Virus record (IMG/VR): IMGVR_UViG_3300036715_000723 | Coordinates: 1-44,284 of that record | From: a virus | Direction: 5' to 3' (one strand) | Length of the DNA: 44,284 nucleotides | Shown: piece by piece, positions 13,383-22,956 of the stretch | Numbering within the stretch: the first letter of the stretch is position 1 | Layout of the letters: each line of letters begins with the position of its first letter | Program-made: the position numbers and the translations under genes | Notes under the pieces: model-generated | The model's database searches: none | What the model saw: only the letters and a program-made list of their open reading frames with translations | What the model was told of the DNA's origin: nothing

Positions 13383-14648
13383 ATGGAAACAAAAAGAACT
13401 GACGGTAAAGATGTATCAGATGCATCAACCATAACAGGAGGAACACACGTACAAAGTACTGGAGATTTACCTAATTTTGATTTATCTGGAGTTGGTGTTG
13501 CAAAACCTGACAATACTGATGAAGCAGCAAAACTTGCAGAAGCTAAAAAAGTAGAAGATGATAAAAATAAAGCAACAGCAGATGCAGAGGCTATTAGATT
13601 AGCTAAAGAAGCAGAAGTTAATAATGGTAGTGAAGATAATAGAGAAACGTTCTTTGAATTTGAAGATAAAAAATTTAAACTTGATGATAAAGGTAATGCT
13701 TTAAATGAAGATGGTTCAATTTTTAAAACTAAAGATGAATTAGATGCACTTAAAACTACTGATATAGAAAATGAATTACCTCCATTAATTCAAGATGTTA
13801 TTAGATTAAATGGAGTTGAAATTCTTGATGAAACTGGTAAACCAAAAGTTTATGAAGATACAGAAGAAGGATTAGTACAATATGCACAAGATTTTGCAAA
13901 ACATGAAGTTGAGCAATCTCAAAAAGCATTTTTTGGACAACTTCCACAAGTAAAAGAATTGGCTCAATATTTAGTTAATGGTGGAACAGAAGAAGATTTT
14001 TATAAATCTAAATTAGCAAGTTGGAAAAATACTACATTAGATAAAAATAATGAAGTACAATTATCTGATATTGTTAAAAAAGATTTATTATTTAAAGGAC
14101 ATACTGACAAAGAAGCTGAGGAACTTATAGCTTTATTTAAAGATTCTAATAAATTAGAAGAAAAAGGAGAAGCAGCTTTAGAAAATCAACGTAGACTTGA
14201 AGCACAAAAAGAATCTGAAAAGAAAGCAAATGATATTGAAAAACAAAAAGCATATCAAAAATCAGTAAATGATTATTGGGATAATGTAAGTACTGTTGTA
14301 AAAACAGGTAAGTTAGAGCATATAACAATACCAGAAGTTGATAAAGATGCTTTTTTTAAATATATTGGAACAGCCGTAGATAAAAATGGTAATTCACAAG
14401 CTGATTTAGATGAAAAAAATGCTAAATTAGAATTTAATTTACAATTACAATATTTACGTTATAAAAAATTTGATTTAAGTAAACTAATTGCTAATACAGC
14501 AAATACTGAAAGAGCAAGAAATTTAAGAGAAAGAATTAGTAAAGAAAAAAAAGAAATAAATAATGGAGGAGGTGATGCTGCACCAGAGTTAGTTAAACCT
14601 TCTGATGTAAATATTTCTTTAAATTCTTTATTTAGTATAAAAGATTAA
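13383..14648 (+). CDS. Scaffold-like head assembly protein
   Basis: A 421-residue acidic, Ala/Glu/Lys-rich protein lying between portal and major capsid genes, the standard scaffold position. The first 90 residues are low-complexity and helical (AAKLAEAKKVEDDKNKATAD); the middle holds FFEFEDKKFKLDDKGNAL and helical segments; residues 260-300 form a coiled coil (NQRRLEAQKESEKKANDIEK); the C-terminal region ends in a helix LRERISKEKKEI and a short conserved-looking LVKPSDVNISLNSLF. The ATG at 13383 is preferred over an upstream TTG because the predicted transcript starts there. It probably guides capsid shell assembly and is then removed. Confidence 0.75.
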   Translation: METKRTDGKDVSDASTITGGTHVQSTGDLPNFDLSGVGVAKPDNTDEAAKLAEAKKVEDDKNKATADAEAIRLAKEAEVNNGSEDNRETFFEFEDKKFKLDDKGNALNEDGSIFKTKDELDALKTTDIENELPPLIQDVIRLNGVEILDETGKPKVYEDTEEGLVQYAQDFAKHEVEQSQKAFFGQLPQVKELAQYLVNGGTEEDFYKSKLASWKNTTLDKNNEVQLSDIVKKDLLFKGHTDKEAEELIALFKDSNKLEEKGEAALENQRRLEAQKESEKKANDIEKQKAYQKSVNDYWDNVSTVVKTGKLEHITIPEVDKDAFFKYIGTAVDKNGNSQADLDEKNAKLEFNLQLQYLRYKKFDLSKLIANTANTERARNLRERISKEKKEINNGGGDAAPELVKPSDVNISLNSLFSIKD

Positions 14649-14682
14649 AGATTAAAAACAACAAAATAAAAAAAAATAAATT

Positions 14683-16134
14683 ATGGCAAATCAAGCACAA
14701 GTAATGTATCACGATTCCTTTAATGGACATGGTTTTACAAATGAAAATTCACTTGCTAATGCTTTACTAACTAAACCTGATACAATTACACCTGTAATTA
14801 CTCACTTAGCTGGTAGAGAAAGTGATAAATTCCCTCTTACTTTCTTAACAGAAGGACAAGCAGGTGGAGTTAGACCTATTGAACTCAATGATGTTCAATA
14901 TGATTGGGGTGTAATGGGACGTATGAAACATACTGATAAGTTAGTTTCTACTATTTATGGAGCTGGTGATAAACCTGGTCTTAATAGTACTCCTTTTTAT
15001 ATTGTTTTTGAAACTAATTGGTTAAAACGTCAACATACTATTATTTCTCCTAATGGAGTACAATGTCGTATTCAAGGACAACCTAATCCAGTTGGTGCTC
15101 ATTATGAATATAAATTACAATTAATTAATCCTGATGCTTCTGCATTTTGTCCATTGTCTGAATTAGCTGCTGGAACAGCTTGGAGTATGACAGGTGGTGC
15201 ATCTGTCTCTGAATCATTCTCTATGGGCAATGAAAGTAATACTATGGCTCCTGGTAAATTAAAAAACCAAATTAGTATTTTAAGAAAGTCTTATCATTGG
15301 GGTGGAAATATTAAAAACAAAACTGTTGAAGTAGAGTTTAATATTGATGGTAAAAAAACTAATTTATGGATGCCTTTTGAAGAGTGGCAACACATGATGG
15401 AATGGAAACAATCAAATGAAGAACATTTCTGGTGGTCACAATACAATCGTCGTGCTGATGGTTCTATTCCATTAATTGATGAAGATAGTAATTTACCAAT
15501 TCCTATCGGTGCAGGTGTTGACCAACAAATACCAAATAGAGATACATATTCTATTTTAACTCATAAAAAGTTAAAACAAACAGTAGGAGATGTAATGTAC
15601 GGAGCAACTGATACTGGAAAAATGAATGTAATTCTTTATACTGGTATGGGCGGAGCAGATGAATTTGATGAAGCTATCAAAGATAAAGCATCTGGATTTA
15701 CACAAATTATTGGTGATAAATTTACAACTGGTACAGGACGTAATTTAAGATTAACTGGTTTCTATACTTCATTTGAACACGTTGATGGTCATGTAGTAAC
15801 ATTAGCTAAATTACCTTTATTAGATTTTGGTTCTCGTGCTGAAAATAGTCCTAAACATCCTGTTACAGGTCGTCCTATGAGTTCTTATGAAATGTATTTT
15901 GTTGATCAAAGTATGTATGATGGAGAACAAAATGTTCGTATGGTAACACAAAAAGGTCGTTCAATGATTCGTAAATGTGTTGCAGGTATGAGTGAACCAG
16001 GTATGGATTTTAATGGTAATAACCAATATATCGCAACTGAACAAGATAAAAGTTCTGTACATTTTTTAGCAGCTAAAGGTATTTGTATTCGTCGTGCAAA
16101 TCACTGCTTTAAGTTATCATGTAACTTATCTTAA
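14683..16134 (+). CDS. Major capsid protein
   Basis: A 483-residue protein with HK97-type capsid protein size and position (after scaffold, before a terminator). Recognisable crAss-type stretches include the N-terminal YHDSFNGHGFTNENSLAN, PLTFLTEGQAGGVRP, FETNWLKRQHTIISPNG and ALKLPLLDFG-like ITLAKLPLLDFGSRAEN. Higher GC and stronger codon bias than its neighbours fit very high expression, as does its own terminator and the promoter at 13348. It forms the icosahedral shell. The start context is A-rich (AAAAAAAATAAATT) with no Shine-Dalgarno site. Confidence 0.9.
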   Translation: MANQAQVMYHDSFNGHGFTNENSLANALLTKPDTITPVITHLAGRESDKFPLTFLTEGQAGGVRPIELNDVQYDWGVMGRMKHTDKLVSTIYGAGDKPGLNSTPFYIVFETNWLKRQHTIISPNGVQCRIQGQPNPVGAHYEYKLQLINPDASAFCPLSELAAGTAWSMTGGASVSESFSMGNESNTMAPGKLKNQISILRKSYHWGGNIKNKTVEVEFNIDGKKTNLWMPFEEWQHMMEWKQSNEEHFWWSQYNRRADGSIPLIDEDSNLPIPIGAGVDQQIPNRDTYSILTHKKLKQTVGDVMYGATDTGKMNVILYTGMGGADEFDEAIKDKASGFTQIIGDKFTTGTGRNLRLTGFYTSFEHVDGHVVTLAKLPLLDFGSRAENSPKHPVTGRPMSSYEMYFVDQSMYDGEQNVRMVTQKGRSMIRKCVAGMSEPGMDFNGNNQYIATEQDKSSVHFLAAKGICIRRANHCFKLSCNLS

Positions 16135-16151
16135 TATTAATAATGTAATAG

Positions 16152-16184
16152 ATAAGGGAGTAGAAACACTACTCCCTTATTTTT
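16152..16184 (+). terminator. Rho-independent terminator after the capsid gene
   Basis: A perfect 12-bp stem (ATAAGGGAGTAG at 16152-16163 with 16169-16180), a 5-base loop and TTTT after it, 18 bases after the capsid stop codon. Downstream late genes have no strong promoter of their own here, so it is probably partly read through. Confidence 0.85.
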
Positions 16185-16215
16185 AAACAAATAATAAATA
16201 AAAACTAATTTAAAA

Positions 16216-17220
16216 ATGGAAACAAATAAAGTAACAGACGCTACAAAAGATGTAGTTATAACTGCAAAAGATGTTAAAAAAGATTATGGTATTAAAGTTA
16301 AATCAAAAGAAGTTTGGATTAGACACAAACCTATAACAGGTAGTTTACCTTTTCAAAGTAAAGATGCTATTACATTAAATAAAATTGGATCTTCTTTTGC
16401 ATCTGGAGGTTCAGATGTTTTAAGAGGGTTAAGTAATGAGGAAGAAATGAAATATCTTCCAGATGTTATTGGTGGTAATCCTAAAAATGAAGGTTGGGAA
16501 AAAGCTACAAAAGATTATTGGATTAATATTACTAAAACTATCCCGCCTCCTGATAAAGATGGAACTGGTGGTTTAAAATTAGAAGTAGGTAGAACTTATT
16601 TTAGTCAAGAAGATGAAGACTTTGATATGTATTGTACAGATGAAAGTTTAAAACGTGGTAAACCTATTTCTATGTCTGATTTTATTCTTTGGCGTTATTG
16701 CTTAAAATATAATCGTGTTGCTAATTCAATAGATGATATTTATAAATCTCCAAAAATTGATTTTTATTTATATTCTAAAGAAGAAGAAATTAAAGCTAAA
16801 AAATCTAACTTTAAAATTATTAAAGATGCTAATCAATTATTTTATTCTAAAATGGCTGATAGGTCATGGGTTGATTGGGTATTACGAGTTTTTGTATCAG
16901 GTGATAAAGAAGCTACAATATTTATTAAAGATTTAGATTCAACAGAAGAAGATGAAAAAGATATTGAATTAGAAAAATATGTTAAAAAATCTCCTGAACG
17001 TTTTTTAACTATTGGGACTGATGCAAATCTTGAATTACGTTCATTTATTGAATTATGTGTAGCAACCAACAAATTAACACGTTTAGCTAATACAGATACA
17101 TTATTAATGGGTGATGTAACATTAGGTAATAGTACTAATGAGGCTATTGCATTCTTAAAAAATCCTAAAAATTCTAAAGTTTACGATACTTTAAAAGCAC
17201 AAGTAAAATTAGTACCATAA
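16216..17220 (+). CDS. Conserved head/vertex protein downstream of capsid gene
   Basis: A 334-residue soluble protein, mixed fold: a beta-rich N-terminus (VWIRHKPITGSLPF), a central part (VGRTYFSQEDEDFDMYCTDE, SMSDFILWRYCLKYN), a charged middle (YSKEEEIKAKKSNFKI) and a C-terminal half with FLTIGTDANLELRSFIELC. The start is preceded by AAAACTAATTTAAAA, the same motif as in the left block. It is the first gene after the capsid terminator. Crassvirales have several conserved head proteins in this place, one of them an auxiliary capsid protein; I cannot tell which one this is. Confidence 0.6.
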   Translation: METNKVTDATKDVVITAKDVKKDYGIKVKSKEVWIRHKPITGSLPFQSKDAITLNKIGSSFASGGSDVLRGLSNEEEMKYLPDVIGGNPKNEGWEKATKDYWINITKTIPPPDKDGTGGLKLEVGRTYFSQEDEDFDMYCTDESLKRGKPISMSDFILWRYCLKYNRVANSIDDIYKSPKIDFYLYSKEEEIKAKKSNFKIIKDANQLFYSKMADRSWVDWVLRVFVSGDKEATIFIKDLDSTEEDEKDIELEKYVKKSPERFLTIGTDANLELRSFIELCVATNKLTRLANTDTLLMGDVTLGNSTNEAIAFLKNPKNSKVYDTLKAQVKLVP

Positions 17221-17224
17221 GATT

Positions 17225-18316
17225 ATGACAGTCCAAGAAATGCATATTGGGATAGACCAGATTTTACAAAAAGTAAATTCTAAACAAACTGATAGTTTTA
17301 AATACCAAGAAAAAGATTGGGCTTTAAATGAAGAATGTTTAAGATTTATAAAACAAAGAACTAACCCTTTAAGTAATTCTAAACATCAAGGTCTTGAAAG
17401 CACTCAAAAAAGGTATGACGATGTAGCTGAGTTAATAACCTCAGCTACATTATCAACCTATTATAGAGATACTAATTCTGTATTTGGTTTTTTACCAGTA
17501 GATTATTTCAGTTTAATAAATGATAGGAGTTTTGTAAAAGATTTATGTGGTAATAATATTAATACTATTACAACAATTACAGAAACTAAAAAAGTTTGTG
17601 TGGTACCTTTTCCAGATGCTACTGAAACTTCAAGTCCTTATTATACTAATTTAAGTTTTATTAAAACTGATGATAATACTATTTTATTTGATATAAATAA
17701 TTATATTACAACTATAAATGGATTAAATAGTAAAGAAGAAAAATTTTATATTATTAATCTTGCATTAGAGGTAATGAATAAATTGTATCCTTTATATGAT
17801 GAATATGGAAAACAAAATTCTTTTGGTATTGAAGTTAAATGGGAAAATTTTAATGGTACATATTATAAAAACTCTTTTATATTTATAGTAACAAATTTAC
17901 CATTATTTACAGGGGTAACAATTCAACCCAATAATACAGTATGTACAAGTGTTGATACATTATTTAAAAAATATAATTTATTAAATACTAATGAAGTTCC
18001 AAATAGATTATGTAAAACAGAAGATTTATATACTTTAATGGGAACTAATTTTGCTACTACTTTTTCTCATAGTCCTATAAGTTCTTTATCAAGAGGTAAA
18101 ATAAATGTACATCATAAACAAAAGTTTATATTAAATTTTGTATCTATTGATTATATTAGGAAACCAAGAAAAATAGACCTAATTTTAAATCAAAGTTGTG
18201 AATTAAATCCTAATGTACATGAGGAAATAGTAGAAAATACTGCTAAAAGACTTGTTGGAATAACTAAAGGTGAAAATTATCAACAAATAATGAATGAAAC
18301 CTTATTAACAGAATAA
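17225..18316 (+). CDS. Conserved virion protein (363 aa)
   Basis: A 363-residue protein starting MTVQEMHIGIDQILQKVNS, an N-terminus I associate with a structural protein family of crAss-like phages. Residues 20-90 are helical and polar; 100-330 beta-rich with YYRDTNSVFGFLPVDYF and several Thr-rich strands; the end is helical. Four residues separate it from the gene before and 20 bases from the gene after. It is probably a head or portal-vertex component, but the exact place in the virion is not known from sequence. No enzymatic motif. Confidence 0.6.
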   Translation: MTVQEMHIGIDQILQKVNSKQTDSFKYQEKDWALNEECLRFIKQRTNPLSNSKHQGLESTQKRYDDVAELITSATLSTYYRDTNSVFGFLPVDYFSLINDRSFVKDLCGNNINTITTITETKKVCVVPFPDATETSSPYYTNLSFIKTDDNTILFDINNYITTINGLNSKEEKFYIINLALEVMNKLYPLYDEYGKQNSFGIEVKWENFNGTYYKNSFIFIVTNLPLFTGVTIQPNNTVCTSVDTLFKKYNLLNTNEVPNRLCKTEDLYTLMGTNFATTFSHSPISSLSRGKINVHHKQKFILNFVSIDYIRKPRKIDLILNQSCELNPNVHEEIVENTAKRLVGITKGENYQQIMNETLLTE

Positions 18317-18336
18317 TAACTTAAAAATAAAATAAA

Positions 18337-19320
18337 ATGAACAGTATAGTAATTGCAAAAGATAGTTTAGCTTATGCCGCAAAAATAGGTGGTAGTACTA
18401 TCGCAGGTATTAATGAAATTAATCTATTAGCTGATGGAGCAATAGCAGTTTTTACAAATAAAAGTGAACTTGTAACAGCAACTAACGTTACAACTATTTT
18501 AGCTGATAAAAAAGGTATTTTTATTGCAGTAGGTAGTGGGGATGCTACAAAAGGTGCTTATGTAACAACAAATATCAAACGTTTTGGTGCAGAGTATAAA
18601 AAACGTGCTTATCAAGCTCCACAAAAAGAATTGAAATTTATTGGATATGATGGAGCTACTGGTGCTTTAAATCTTCCTACTTTAATTGCTGGAGCAGAAG
18701 CATTTTTAAAATTAATTGATACTTCTAAAGGTTTAAGAACTATAGAAGCAGTCTATGAAAATGAAATTAAATCTTATTCTTATGTTTTAAAAACAGGAGA
18801 TACAGATACAATTATTATTACTAATTTAGTAAATCAAATTAATAATGATAATACAAGTTTTGTTGTTGCTGCTGTTGTAGGTACTACTCCAAATTTAGGT
18901 ATTAGTATTACTCCAAAATTATTTGGTGCTACTATTGCTATTTCTTTAGATGGTATTTTAATTAATGCAACTAAAGAAGTTGGTGGTGTAAGTAACTCTT
19001 TACCAGTAATTTACGGTGAGGGTAGTGATGCACAGGTATTAGCATTAGAAGATTTATTCTCTCCTAATCGTGGTAATACAAATAAAGTTTATCAACCTCA
19101 ATTTTGGTATTCAGTTCCATCTATGGTTGTATCTGGTAAAACTTATGATATGTATAACTTAAAATGGACTGGTGAACTTAATAGAGCAGTAGGTTCTCAA
19201 CTTACAACAAATCAACAAGTTATAGTAGCTTTACCAGTTGGTGTTACAGCACAAACAACTTTTGAAACTATTATGGCACGAGTATTTGGTAATGAGATGG
19301 AATTTGAAACTGGTTTATAA
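18337..19320 (+). CDS. Virion protein, possible capsid decoration protein
   Basis: A 327-residue, Ala/Gly/Thr-rich, mainly beta protein with better codon adaptation than its neighbours (MNSIVIAKDSLAYAAKIGG; ADKKGIFIAVGSGDATKG; NTNKVYQPQFWYSVPSM). It has no cysteine, signal or membrane segment. Composition and codon use suggest a protein made in many copies, such as a capsid decoration or an abundant tail protein. The upstream gap (AACTTAAAAATAAAATAAA) shows the typical A-rich start. Which virion part it builds cannot be told without a structural comparison. Confidence 0.6.
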   Translation: MNSIVIAKDSLAYAAKIGGSTIAGINEINLLADGAIAVFTNKSELVTATNVTTILADKKGIFIAVGSGDATKGAYVTTNIKRFGAEYKKRAYQAPQKELKFIGYDGATGALNLPTLIAGAEAFLKLIDTSKGLRTIEAVYENEIKSYSYVLKTGDTDTIIITNLVNQINNDNTSFVVAAVVGTTPNLGISITPKLFGATIAISLDGILINATKEVGGVSNSLPVIYGEGSDAQVLALEDLFSPNRGNTNKVYQPQFWYSVPSMVVSGKTYDMYNLKWTGELNRAVGSQLTTNQQVIVALPVGVTAQTTFETIMARVFGNEMEFETGL

Positions 19321-19332
19321 TAATATAAATTA

Positions 19333-20946
19333 ATGATATTAGAATTTAATATACTTTCTCCTAATAATACAGGCGCACCTGACTACGATATTTGTGGTCA
19401 AAGTGCGTCTGTTATTAATAATAATAATTTAAAAGTAGATTTAAAACTAAATGGTTTAAGTTTATTTACAACAAATGATTTAAGTACTGCAACTATACCT
19501 TCTACTCCTTTTACAGTTGGAACTAAAACAATATCTTTATTTACATACTCTTCTATAACTGGTTTTGTAATAAAAATTGCAGAACCTCAAATAATAGGAA
19601 TAGAGAATATTTTAGATGTTACTATAAGTAAAGTTGGTTATCAGTCTTTTACTAATAGTTTTAAATTATATAATTATGATATAGGTGGAAGTGGTAACCC
19701 TAATTTTGATTTTTATTTAATTAATAATATTAATAATTTAGATTCAGATGGTTTTCAAACAAAAGCATTTAGTCAATTTACAGTTATTAGAAAACCTTTT
19801 ACTAATGATACTTATTATTATAATTTAGTTGGTACACAAGGTATAATTACATACGTAGATTATACAACAAGTACTCCAATTCCTTTAACTACTGGACAAA
19901 ATGGAGTAGTATGTAATAATACAGCAATAAAAATTTTACAGACTATTACAGTAAGTAATATTTATTCAACTGTACAAGATAGTTGTAGTCTTTCTAAAAT
20001 AAGTCAATTTTTAGTATGGAAACCTAATATAAATACAACTGTAACTTGTACTCCTTCATGTAATGATAACTGTTCTTTAAATTTAGGTTCTGGTACTTAT
20101 CAAGTAATTGTTGATTTATCTAATTTAAGTTGTGTAAATGTAGATACAAAATCTACTTATGTTTATAATTATGACCCTAATATTTTTATAAACACTAAAG
20201 TTTATGACTATCAAGGAATTGAAATAAATAGTACTTCAACTAATATTGGAATAACGGATTGTGGGACATTATGTTCTCAAAGTCCTATTATACTAACTTT
20301 ACCAATATTACCTATATTAGGTGATATATTAATTAAAACAGAATTTATTGTAACTGATGGTGGAACAGGTGGTAATGCTATTAATTTAATAGATTGTTGG
20401 TATAGTACTCCAATATCGTTATGTTATCCTTATTCAATTAAAGAAACTGATAATTGTGGAGAATATATTGCAAGTAATTGTAGTTTTATTGATACAGTTT
20501 TAACTATTAAACAATTACAAGATGATAAAACATTTTTAATAATTGCACAAATACCTATATTAGCTTTAAGTACTATTACAACTATTTTACAAGTAGATGG
20601 AGTTTATTTATTTGAAAATCCTAATATAGATGGTATTAATACTGATTCTTATATAGTTATAAATTTTTGTAATTTTAAAATATGTTTATTTAGTTTTTTA
20701 AGTACTTTTATATGTAATAAAAAACAATGTACTTGTGGAGTAGATATAAAAAAATATTATGACTTTAATGCTTTTATATTAAATGCTCATACTTATTTTG
20801 CATTATTAAATGAAGAATATAATTTTAATTATATATATAATGCAATTACTGATACTAAAATAAATGATTTATATACTATTAAACAATATTTAGATAATAT
20901 GTCTACATATTGTGAAAAAGATTGCTCTCCCTGTAAATGTGATTAA
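19333..20946 (+). CDS. Cysteine-rich beta virion protein (537 aa)
   Basis: A 537-residue beta-rich protein with Ig-like strand patterns, many Asn, Thr and Ile, and 22 cysteines. Cysteines cluster in TCTPSCNDNC (mid part) and in the C-terminal CNKKQCTCG and YCEKDCSPCKCD. Such cysteine density suggests disulphides or bound metal and is striking for a cytoplasmically assembled virion protein. The C-terminal 130 residues are more helical and aromatic. It lies 12 bases after the 327-residue gene and 2 bases before the 196-residue gene. A fibre or host-contact protein is likely; no family recognised with certainty. Confidence 0.65.
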   Translation: MILEFNILSPNNTGAPDYDICGQSASVINNNNLKVDLKLNGLSLFTTNDLSTATIPSTPFTVGTKTISLFTYSSITGFVIKIAEPQIIGIENILDVTISKVGYQSFTNSFKLYNYDIGGSGNPNFDFYLINNINNLDSDGFQTKAFSQFTVIRKPFTNDTYYYNLVGTQGIITYVDYTTSTPIPLTTGQNGVVCNNTAIKILQTITVSNIYSTVQDSCSLSKISQFLVWKPNINTTVTCTPSCNDNCSLNLGSGTYQVIVDLSNLSCVNVDTKSTYVYNYDPNIFINTKVYDYQGIEINSTSTNIGITDCGTLCSQSPIILTLPILPILGDILIKTEFIVTDGGTGGNAINLIDCWYSTPISLCYPYSIKETDNCGEYIASNCSFIDTVLTIKQLQDDKTFLIIAQIPILALSTITTILQVDGVYLFENPNIDGINTDSYIVINFCNFKICLFSFLSTFICNKKQCTCGVDIKKYYDFNAFILNAHTYFALLNEEYNFNYIYNAITDTKINDLYTIKQYLDNMSTYCEKDCSPCKCD

Positions 20947-20948
20947 GA

Positions 20949-21539
20949 ATGTTAAGTACTTATAAAAGTCCTACGGACTTAGAAAATAATATAAATAATA
21001 CATTTAAACTTTACAAAAAAAGTATTGTAAGTAATTTCTTATCAGAAGTAAATGAAGAGCAATTAAAAGGTGAAAGTACTATTCAATATTCTAATTTTAA
21101 TATATATTTAGCAATATATTTAGTAACATTAGTTTTTTTAGAAGTAAAAAAATACCCAACAAAATCTTGGGATTATTTTGTAACTAAATATAAACTACAT
21201 AAATTAAAGGAGTGTCTTTCTTGTAAAGGAATAAAACTTGAAGATATATTAACCCAATTCCAATTACCTATGATTACAGGGGAAGGGATTGATTTTTTAG
21301 AAATTGAAAACACATTACAAATAGAACCTGGTGATTTAACACCTATTATACCTATAATAAATCAAATTAATATATTAACTTTAATAAATAATTCAAATTG
21401 TACTATAAATATAACTAAATGTCAAGAAATAAGAGTAGATAATGGAGGTAGAATATTATCAATAATTGGTAAAGTAACAACATTTAATGCTGATTATACT
21501 GGAAATTTATTTGATACAGCTTATAAATATGATTCTTAA
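20949..21539 (+). CDS. Virion-associated protein, unknown function (196 aa)
   Basis: A 196-residue protein: helical N-terminal half (NNINNTFKLYKKSIVSNFLS; LATYLVTLVF-like YLAIYLVTLVFLEVKKY) with ECLSCKG at about residue 85-91, and a beta-rich C-terminal half (ILTLINNSNCTINITKCQEI; GGRILSIIGKVTTFNADYTG). The CLSC pair may share a site with the cysteine-rich protein encoded just upstream, 2 bases away, so the two may interact. The hydrophobic stretch is too irregular to call a membrane helix. Function unknown. Confidence 0.6.
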   Translation: MLSTYKSPTDLENNINNTFKLYKKSIVSNFLSEVNEEQLKGESTIQYSNFNIYLAIYLVTLVFLEVKKYPTKSWDYFVTKYKLHKLKECLSCKGIKLEDILTQFQLPMITGEGIDFLEIENTLQIEPGDLTPIIPIINQINILTLINNSNCTINITKCQEIRVDNGGRILSIIGKVTTFNADYTGNLFDTAYKYDS

Positions 21540-21566
21540 AATAAACATAACTAAATATAAAAAAAA

Positions 21567-21624
21567 ATGAAAAAAAAGTATAACATTATTATTAGTATTA
21601 ATTGTATTTATAACTAATGCATAA
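21567..21624 (+). other. Signal-peptide-like mini frame that needs a one-base shift
   Basis: Between two virion genes, an ATG is followed by eight A. In the direct frame only 16 residues are coded (MKKKYNIIISINCIYN). If one A of the run is dropped, the frame reads MKKSITLLLVLIVFITNA and then TAA: a textbook signal peptide of charged start, hydrophobic core and cleavage-like end. It is either a worn-out gene for a secreted peptide or a case of slippage on the A-run. No other gene lies in this 109-base gap. Confidence 0.4.
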
Positions 21625-21648
21625 AATAATTATTAATATATAAATAAA

Positions 21649-21942
21649 ATGGATAGTCAATTATTAATGCAAATAATACAGGAACTACAATTAAGTGGTA
21701 CTCCTCCTTATGCAATACATTCTGATATATCAAATAGTGTAGTATATATTATATATAAAATACAAAATAAAGATACTTATTTAGGTTTTCCAGTTTTAAA
21801 AATAACAAGTATTAATGGAGGTAGTTATACTTCAGATGTAATAACTAAAGGTTTTTTAACTGAGACTGGATTATTTGATATTACATTATTTAATAGTAAT
21901 TTAATTACAGCATTAAATTCTGTAACTTTTACACAATTTTAA
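21649..21942 (+). CDS. Small fibre-region protein (97 aa)
   Basis: A 97-residue protein: short N-terminal helix (MDSQLLMQIIQELQL), then beta-rich sequence with a TLFNSNLITALNSVTFTQF end. Its stop codon touches the start of the next fibre gene without any gap, so translation is coupled. Size, fold type and position suggest a small fibre, chaperone or adaptor belonging to the fibre that follows. No known motif. Confidence 0.55.
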   Translation: MDSQLLMQIIQELQLSGTPPYAIHSDISNSVVYIIYKIQNKDTYLGFPVLKITSINGGSYTSDVITKGFLTETGLFDITLFNSNLITALNSVTFTQF

Positions 21943-22935
21943 ATGAAAGTTTTTTTTGATCCTATATTAAATAAATTAAGAAGAGATGATTATTCTCAAG
22001 CAGTGGCATATTTTAATTCTTTAGGAATTTATGCTGTTACAACTGTTGCTAATTACTCTGCATTACCTAATGTTAGTGCTGTTGCTGGTCATACTTATAT
22101 AGTGTTATCAAGTCAAGGTACTGCATGGTTACCTGGTGCTTGGGGTGGAACTTATTATCCTGATGGTTTTTATTATTCTGATGGTAGTTCTTGGTATTAT
22201 ACTAAAACTCCTTATCAAGCTACACAAACTACTGTAAATATTGGTACTGATAATAGTCAATTTATTACTTCTTTAACATTAACAAATGCTAATGTTATAA
22301 CTAATAAAGAATTAACTTCTAATAAAAGTATAACAACTGCTGATTCAGCAAGTAATATTAAGTTTCCAGTATGGAGTGCAGTTGTAAGTTATGTAACTGG
22401 ATTAGGTTATTTATTAGCAAGTACTGCTTCAAGCACTTACCAAACAATAATAACTTATACATCTTGGGGGACTTTTCTTCACGCTTCTACAAATAAAATA
22501 AATCCAATAGATGCTGATGAAATTGGGATTTGGGATAGTGTAAGTGGATTATTAAATAAAGTTTCATTAATTAATTTAAAAACATATTTAGTAGGTTACT
22601 TTACATCGTATCAAATAATAACAATTACAAGTAACGCTACACCAACTATTGCTACAGGTACTTTTCGTGAAACATTTGTAGCAATTACTGCATTAGCAAC
22701 TGCCATAACTTCATTCACTACTAATTTAAGCGGTACTCCTGCTAATGGAGCACGTATGACTATTAGAATAAAAGACAATGGTACAGCAAGAGCATTAACA
22801 TTTGGATCTTCATTTGAAGCATGTGGGGCTTCTTTACCTACAACCACTACAATAAGCAAAAGAACTACTATAGGTTTTGTATATGATACTACAACATCTA
22901 AATGGGGCTGTGTTGCCTCAGTAACCGAAGCATAA
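21943..22935 (+). CDS. Tail or head fibre protein
   Basis: A 330-residue fibre. The N-terminus FFDPILNKLRRDD matches the FDPxLxKLRxxD-type start common to fibres of phages of Bacteroidota, which probably anchors the fibre to the virion. Then come AYFNSLGIYAVTTVANYSAL and a Gly/Tyr/Trp-rich segment (AWGGTYYPDGFYYSDGSSWY), a triple-fibre-like middle, and a C-terminal beta domain with GARMTIRIKDNGTARALTFG and TTIGFVYDTTTSKWGCVAS, known from many phage tail fibres. It likely contacts the host surface. It is directly coupled to the 97-residue gene. Confidence 0.8.
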   Translation: MKVFFDPILNKLRRDDYSQAVAYFNSLGIYAVTTVANYSALPNVSAVAGHTYIVLSSQGTAWLPGAWGGTYYPDGFYYSDGSSWYYTKTPYQATQTTVNIGTDNSQFITSLTLTNANVITNKELTSNKSITTADSASNIKFPVWSAVVSYVTGLGYLLASTASSTYQTIITYTSWGTFLHASTNKINPIDADEIGIWDSVSGLLNKVSLINLKTYLVGYFTSYQIITITSNATPTIATGTFRETFVAITALATAITSFTTNLSGTPANGARMTIRIKDNGTARALTFGSSFEACGASLPTTTTISKRTTIGFVYDTTTSKWGCVASVTEA

Positions 22936-22956
22936 TTAATTTAAAACAAAAATATC

